Shown one piece after another: positions 59,878 to 64,000 of a stretch of DNA of 64,000 nt. Each line of letters starts with the position of its first letter. Position 1 is the first letter of the stretch. Made by a program: the position numbers and the translations under genes. The DNA comes from Marinobacter halodurans (lineage in GTDB: Bacteria; Pseudomonadota; Gammaproteobacteria; Pseudomonadales; Oleiphilaceae): NCBI RefSeq assembly GCF_004327985.1, contig NZ_SJDL01000002.1, forward strand, positions 62,001 to 126,000. Direction: 5' to 3'. The notes below the pieces were generated by a model. It was not told the DNA's origin and did not search any database. It saw nothing but the letters and a program-made list of their open reading frames with translations.

Positions 59878-61179
59878 TCAGCCCAGCAGGTGCTTCAGGC
59901 TCCAGCGGGCAGCCGCGCCGGTGACCTCGAAATGGCGCGGGTCGAGCCCCTCCGCCCCAAACGGCAGGCAGCCGTTGACCGAGATAACCTGATCGGGTTG
60001 GCGTCCTTCGTTGACTTCCGCCAGGTTCACGACCCGGGCCACTTTCAGCGGGCGTCGTTGCTGATCGGTCATCACCATCACCCGCGGCCACAGACGCCGA
60101 CCCGGCGTATGCGACACCACGGCACCGCGCTCACCGGAGCTCAACTCCACCAGCGTCCCGGTCGGGTAGATGCCGATCGACTGGATAAAGCGCTCCACCA
60201 GATCTTCCTGGAACTCGATGTTGCGCATTTCATAGAGGTGGGCGACAGCCTGGGCCGGCGTCATCGGCGTCTGGTCGTCCCGGGTTTCCACCAGGGCTTC
60301 GTAATAGTCCACGAGGCCGGCGATCTTGGCCAGCAGCGGGATGCGATCACCGCGGACGCGCGCCGGGAAACCGGATCCGTTATGACGCTCCCGGTGATAC
60401 TGGACGATATTGATCACCGCACGCGGCATGTCGGCAGACTGGAGGCGGCGGACCCCCTTCTCGACATAGGTGCGGAACCGCTCGAAGTCCGACGCTTCCA
60501 GCCTGTTCTCATTGCGCAGCAATGCCGGCGGAAGCTCCAGCTTGCCGACATGACACAGCAAGGTGCCCAGCGCCAGGTTCTCCAGTGCGGCAGGTTCCAA
60601 TCCCATGTGACGACCACAAACCAGGGCCCATATCGAGGTATTCAGGGCGTGCCGGTACGTCCTGTTGTTGTGCTGACGCAGGCGGGCCACCCAGAGCATG
60701 GCATCGGGGTGCCGAACGACACTGCCGGCCATCCCCCGGGCAACGCGATGGACACCGGAGAAATCCGGCTCCTCACCGGCCCGGATACGCCGTTCCACCT
60801 CGACCAACGCCCGGTCCACGTCCACCAGCAGACGTTTGCCCTGGCGCACTTCCCGTTTAAGTGTGGAGGAAACCGGATAATCCTGCGGATTACGGACCTG
60901 GATCGGCGGCAGCTCGATGATCTCCTGCCGCGTGCGCTTGGCGTTACGACGGGCGAAAATCGGCGCATTGGACGCCTCGTACTCCGATGTGTCGCGGGCC
61001 TCGGCCACGTCGATCATCACCCATTTGCAGTAGGACGTCAGCGTCCGGATATCGTCCTGGCTGCGAATGTGGAATCCCTGGATCGGGAAAGGAGTTTCGT
61101 GCCACGGACGATCGAGGTCAGACACGAACGCGCCCAACGACAAATCATGCACCGCTACTTTCTTTTGGCGGACACCCAC
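59878..61179 (-). CDS. DUF3391 and HD-GYP-like protein with degenerate active site
   Basis: Protein of 433 residues. N-terminal DUF3391 (KVAVHDLSLGAFVSDLDRPW) then an HD-GYP fold from about residue 160. The first His177 (YRHALN) is kept, but the HD pair of LLHDIGK reads LLCHVGK (Cys209-His210), the HHERxDGSGYP block reads YHRERHNGSGFP (261-272), and only the later Asp291 (VDYYEAL) is kept. Canonical HD-GYP enzymes hydrolyse cyclic-di-GMP at a metal centre formed by these residues, so this one may bind rather than cleave it. An 8-bp inverted repeat lies about 90 bp upstream. Confidence 0.86.
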   Translation of the reverse strand: MGVRQKKVAVHDLSLGAFVSDLDRPWHETPFPIQGFHIRSQDDIRTLTSYCKWVMIDVAEARDTSEYEASNAPIFARRNAKRTRQEIIELPPIQVRNPQDYPVSSTLKREVRQGKRLLVDVDRALVEVERRIRAGEEPDFSGVHRVARGMAGSVVRHPDAMLWVARLRQHNNRTYRHALNTSIWALVCGRHMGLEPAALENLALGTLLCHVGKLELPPALLRNENRLEASDFERFRTYVEKGVRRLQSADMPRAVINIVQYHRERHNGSGFPARVRGDRIPLLAKIAGLVDYYEALVETRDDQTPMTPAQAVAHLYEMRNIEFQEDLVERFIQSIGIYPTGTLVELSSGERGAVVSHTPGRRLWPRVMVMTDQQRRPLKVARVVNLAEVNEGRQPDQVISVNGCLPFGAEGLDPRHFEVTGAAARWSLKHLLG

Positions 61180-61265
61180 GGCAGACCTCTACTCCTGGAA
61201 ACGACGTCGATGATTCCATTCTGACCGGACGGCAGCCAGCGACAATAACATTTGCGTACCAGACG

Positions 61266-61291
61266 GTAACCTTTCACCCACATAAGGTTAC
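61266..61291. promoter_or_regulatory. inverted repeat upstream of the HD-GYP-like gene
   Basis: Perfect 8-bp arms GTAACCTT and AAGGTTAC with a 10-bp spacer lie in the 189-bp gap 87-112 bp upstream of the start codon. It suits a dimeric regulator or a hairpin in the leader. No binding protein can be named. Confidence 0.35.
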
Positions 61292-61368
61292 TGTTCGTTA
61301 TCAGACAGCAACAAAAGGTAGCGATGAGACATCAATAACAGTCAAAGCGCGACTTCCGTCACAGAAAA

Positions 61369-61935
61369 TCAGCTCCCACAGACTTTCTCATCCAGCGCCG
61401 GCGGTTTCGCGGAGAGGCTGTCGCGGGGCGCCTCCCGGACACGGATGTTATAGGGCACCACCGAAGCCCGGAGGTAATCCCTGTTTTCCGTTTCACCATC
61501 GACCTCGATCGTGGTCTGACGGGGACGGCAGGACACCACCAGATCCAGCCGGCGGTCCAGCTCGACAATCTTCCGGGCGTTGAGGACTTCCATGCAGGTC
61601 GTCTCGGGTCCGGCGACCTGTTGCGACGGCACGGCCCTGTCGCTGGTGGTTGAAGCGCAGGCCCTGATGCCCTCGCCACAGGGTTGGACGCCCCCCTCGG
61701 AGGTGGAATCCCGCAGTTCCCAGACGCGGGTGCTGCACTGGGTTTCGAGACGGATCGGAGAGGCCCGGTCGTTCGCCAGCCACCAGTCCGGATAGTCCAC
61801 GGTCTCCCAGGTCACCCGGAACTGGCGCTCCTCGCCGCTGGCATTGGCGGCACTGAATACACCGTAGTGGCTCTGATACGAGGCGCAGCCGGGCAATGCC
61901 ACAAGCAGGAACGCGCAGACTGGAATCCGAAGCAT
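61369..61935 (-). CDS. hypothetical lipoprotein
   Basis: Protein of 188 residues from the ATG at 61935, which gives a lipoprotein signal peptide (VCAFLLVALPGCASY). The frame is open 72 bp further upstream, but that extension would bury the signal, so it is not used. The mature domain has several Cys and a predicted beta-rich pattern. No family recognised. Confidence 0.68.
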   Translation of the reverse strand: MLRIPVCAFLLVALPGCASYQSHYGVFSAANASGEERQFRVTWETVDYPDWWLANDRASPIRLETQCSTRVWELRDSTSEGGVQPCGEGIRACASTTSDRAVPSQQVAGPETTCMEVLNARKIVELDRRLDLVVSCRPRQTTIEVDGETENRDYLRASVVPYNIRVREAPRDSLSAKPPALDEKVCGS

Positions 61936-62020
61936 GTCTGACCTGGAAGCAGGATGACTTGAAATAGGCGCGGGGCCGCGCCAGGACAGCAATGTCCCAC
62001 ATCGCACGGCGATGGAACAG

Positions 62021-62287
62021 TTACTCGTTCACAAACTGGAGCCCGAAACCGTCTACCGTCATGCGGACGACCTCCATCTCCAGGACGGGAGCCGGCACTG
62101 GCAATCCCTGCACCTGGACCTGGACCCGGTCGCCAATGTCGGGACGCTCGCCCTCCTCGGAAACGACGAAAATGCCGCCATCGGAAATATCCCGGGTATT
62201 GTAGAGCCGCTCGCCAAGCGTGGGATGGGTCACGCAGACTTTGGCATTCAGCGCGGTTCTAAGATAGGTGCGTCGATCACTGGACAT
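62021..62287 (-). CDS. PilZ domain protein
   Basis: Single PilZ domain of 88 residues. The cyclic-di-GMP binding elements are the N-terminal SSDRRTYLRT (RxxxR type) and RDISDGGIFV (D/NxSxxG). It probably acts as a stand-alone cyclic-di-GMP receptor. It is the first of the leftward genes ahead of the lipoprotein and HD-GYP-like genes. Confidence 0.87.
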   Translation of the reverse strand: MSSDRRTYLRTALNAKVCVTHPTLGERLYNTRDISDGGIFVVSEEGERPDIGDRVQVQVQGLPVPAPVLEMEVVRMTVDGFGLQFVNE

Positions 62288-62569
62288 CGCTGGGCTCGGT
62301 TACTGCTCAGTTGTATGGAACACAGGCCTGACCTCAGGCGGCCCAGGAGTGAAACAGAGGCTCCCTAACGCCAGACTTCCCTTTCTGGACATGGAGCATA
62401 GCACTAAATGTGACGCCCAAGTGAATGCAGGATCGACAGTTTCTGTCTTTCTCCCGCCCAGTAATAATTCTTTTTCGCAACAGCATTAAAATTCAGGTTT
62501 AATAATCGGTATCAGTGATCCGGTCATATCGGATCTCCCAGATCAACGGATTCGAAGACAGAGACCACC
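62288..62569. other. divergent gap between the PilZ gene and the iron transporter
   Basis: This 282-bp gap becomes AT-rich at 62460-62520. A TAATAAT-type stretch there recalls part of a Fur box but the second half is poor. No gene or clear promoter could be fixed. Confidence 0.4.
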
Positions 62570-63586
62570 ATGCGCAGTCGCCTTACCGCCATCGCAATTC
62601 TGGCCATCCTGCTGAACCTCCCCCTGGCGGCAATGGCCGCCGGCGAAGTCAACATCTATTCCTATCGCCAGCCTTACCTGCTTGAACCCCTGCTGGACGC
62701 CTTTACCCGCAAGACCGGCATCGAGGCGAACGTCGTTTTCGCCCGCAATGGTCTGGCCGAACGCTTGCAGCGTGAAGGCCGTAACAGCCCCGCCGACCTG
62801 GTCATGACGGTCGATATCGCCCGTCTCAACGAACTGGTCGAACGCGATCTGACCGAAGCGGTCACCACCGCAACGCTGGAGCAGGACATCCCGGCGAGCC
62901 TGCGTCACCCCGAGGGCAAGTGGTATGGGCTCACCAGCCGCGCCCGCCTGATTTTCGCGGCCAAGGACCGTGTCGAGCCCGGGGAGATTACGACCTACGA
63001 AGAACTGGCCGATCCCAAGTGGAAGGGCCGCATCTGCACCCGCAGCGGCAAGCACCCCTACAATGTCGCCCTGTTCGCCTCGATGATCGCCCATCACGGG
63101 GAAGCCAAGGCCCAGCAGTGGCTACAGGGCCTAAAGGATAACCTGGCCCGCCGGCCCCAGGGCGGCGACCGCGACCAGATCGTGGCGATCGCCGAAGGTG
63201 TCTGCGATATCGCCCTGGGCAACAGCTACTATTACGGCAAGATGCTGGAAGACGAGAACCAGCGCGCCGCTGCCGAATCCGTCAACCTGATTTTCCCGAA
63301 TGCCGGGGGTCGCGGCACCCACATCAATATCAGCGGCATGGCGCTGACCCACAGCGCGCCCAATCGCGACAACGCCATCAAGCTGATGGAATACCTGACC
63401 ACGCCCGAGGCCCAGACCATCTACGCCACCGTCAACTATGAGTATCCCGCCAATCCCGAGGTCCCACCCTCTGACGTCGTGGCTGGCTGGGGAACGCTGC
63501 ACCCGGACGACCTGCCCCTGAATACGATTGCCGAAAACCGCGAGGCCGCCGTAAAGATGGTCGACCGGGTCAATTACGATAATTGA
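62570..63586 (+). CDS. ferric iron ABC transporter, periplasmic substrate-binding protein
   Basis: Protein of 338 residues with a signal peptide (AILAILLNLPLAAMA). The mature start GEVNIYSYRQPYLLEPLLDAF and blocks such as NGLAERLQREG, LTSRARLIFA and NPEVPPS are typical of the FbpA/FutA family of Fe(III)-binding proteins; a Tyr pair near residues 223-224 (NSYYYGK) is the expected iron ligand site. It is followed after 58 bp by a permease gene. Confidence 0.9.
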   Translation: MRSRLTAIAILAILLNLPLAAMAAGEVNIYSYRQPYLLEPLLDAFTRKTGIEANVVFARNGLAERLQREGRNSPADLVMTVDIARLNELVERDLTEAVTTATLEQDIPASLRHPEGKWYGLTSRARLIFAAKDRVEPGEITTYEELADPKWKGRICTRSGKHPYNVALFASMIAHHGEAKAQQWLQGLKDNLARRPQGGDRDQIVAIAEGVCDIALGNSYYYGKMLEDENQRAAAESVNLIFPNAGGRGTHINISGMALTHSAPNRDNAIKLMEYLTTPEAQTIYATVNYEYPANPEVPPSDVVAGWGTLHPDDLPLNTIAENREAAVKMVDRVNYDN

Positions 63587-63644
63587 CGCCCGAAGGGGCT
63601 GCCCGGGCCGGTTCCGGTCAGCCCTTTCCCACCGAAGGACCACC

Positions 63645-64000
63645 ATGAACCAGGCCGCCGACGCCCAACCCGCCCCGGTTGAACAGCAAGCCCTGAAGTC
63701 AGGCACCTCCCGACGCTGGCTGCTTGCCGCAACCCTGACCACGCTGCTGGTGGCCCTGCCCGTGGGGGCCGTACTGGTGCTGGCGCTGTTTCCGGATGAC
63801 AACATCTGGCCTCACCTGGTTCAAACGACGCTCCCGATCTACCTGACGAACACCATCAAGCTGATGCTGGGCGTCTCCGTACTCACGCTGGTGATTGGTG
63901 TCGGCACCGCCTGGCTGGTCACCATGTGCCAGTTTCCCGGCCGGCGCTTCTTCGAGTGGGCCCTGTTGCTGCCCTTCGCCGTACCGGCATACGTCATTGC
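63645..64000 (+). CDS. ferric iron ABC transporter permease (3' end outside window)
   Basis: The frame runs from ATG 63645 off the end of the window; no stop occurs. After a 25-residue hydrophilic N-terminus come two hydrophobic segments (around residues 27-48 and 75-92) and then PGRRFFEWALLLPFAVPAYV, a typical FbpB/thiP-like permease start. It follows the Fe(III)-binding protein, so it is most likely its permease. Confidence 0.85.
   Translation, partial: MNQAADAQPAPVEQQALKSGTSRRWLLAATLTTLLVALPVGAVLVLALFPDDNIWPHLVQTTLPIYLTNTIKLMLGVSVLTLVIGVGTAWLVTMCQFPGRRFFEWALLLPFAVPAYVI

Noticed and set aside
62460-62520. Fur box upstream of the ferric iron transporter
   Set aside because: Only one half resembles GATAAT-type repeats; the second half has too many mismatches to support a call, although Fur control is plausible on biological grounds.

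Overview
The window is a dense, roughly 60 % GC chromosomal segment of a motile, polarly flagellated marine-type gammaproteobacterium. Gene order (ndk-rlmN-pilW-rodZ-ispG-hisS-yfgM-bamB-der, trmJ-cysE-iscR-iscS, queA-tgt-yajC-secD-secF, flgB-L with a sigma-54 promoter, fadBA, uup) and protein character resemble Marinobacter and its relatives; the genus is an inference, not a proof. I see no insertion sequence, prophage or CRISPR array, and nearly all genes share the same codon style. The window is mostly core chromosome, so the interest lies in deviations from the expected core.

Layout. 1-7.2 kb: the end of a 3-hydroxyisobutyrate dehydrogenase-type oxidoreductase, topA, and the fatty-acid beta-oxidation operon fadBA behind a PsrA-like palindrome. 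7.7-10.3 kb: a secreted helical protein, a small membrane protein, a universal stress protein with a possible Anr/FNR box, and a Cys-cluster hypothetical. 10.4-13.2 kb: uup and a MOSC protein. 13.2-13.6 kb: a tRNA-Gly unit whose leader carries a tRNA-Gly fragment. 13.7-17.5 kb: a TetR regulator, a DUF924 protein, a CbiX-like protein, a TIGR01777 epimerase, a periplasmic hypothetical, and tRNA-Glu. 17.6-21.5 kb: alanine dehydrogenase and a PAS-GGDEF-EAL protein. 21.6-30.9 kb: the conserved der-to-ndk block. 31-35.5 kb: iscS, iscR, cysE, trmJ and, divergently, suhB. 35.6-41.4 kb: Sec accessory genes, queuosine genes and tRNA-Leu. 41.5-53.2 kb: flgBCDEFGHIJKL. 53.4-62.3 kb: a nitroreductase, an Mpo1-like protein coupled to a MASE2 adenylate cyclase, queF, an ABC-2 exporter, a lipoprotein, an HD-GYP-like protein, a second lipoprotein and a PilZ protein. 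62.6-64 kb: the start of a ferric-iron ABC importer.

How the genes connect. Several modules serve envelope and surface biology: BamB, YfgM, SecDF-YajC, RodZ, PilW and the flagellar rod, hook and rings. Nucleotide second messengers recur: a GGDEF-EAL protein, an HD-GYP homologue with a broken HD site, a PilZ protein and a class III adenylate cyclase. Queuosine synthesis is represented by queA, tgt and queF.

Main observations. (1) iscR and iscS are followed directly by ndk, so iscU, iscA, hscB, hscA, fdx and iscX are missing from their usual place; IscS also lacks the C-terminal tail that contacts IscU, yet IscR keeps its cluster cysteines and a near-consensus autoregulatory site. (2) The SuhB orthologue has lost the Asp residues of its phosphatase motif and looks like a pseudoenzyme that may keep only an RNA or transcription role. 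(3) The tRNA-Gly promoter lies upstream of a 28-nt acceptor/D-arm fragment and a hairpin-rich 140-nt spacer before the intact tRNA. (4) The HD-GYP protein has Cys-His in place of His-Asp.
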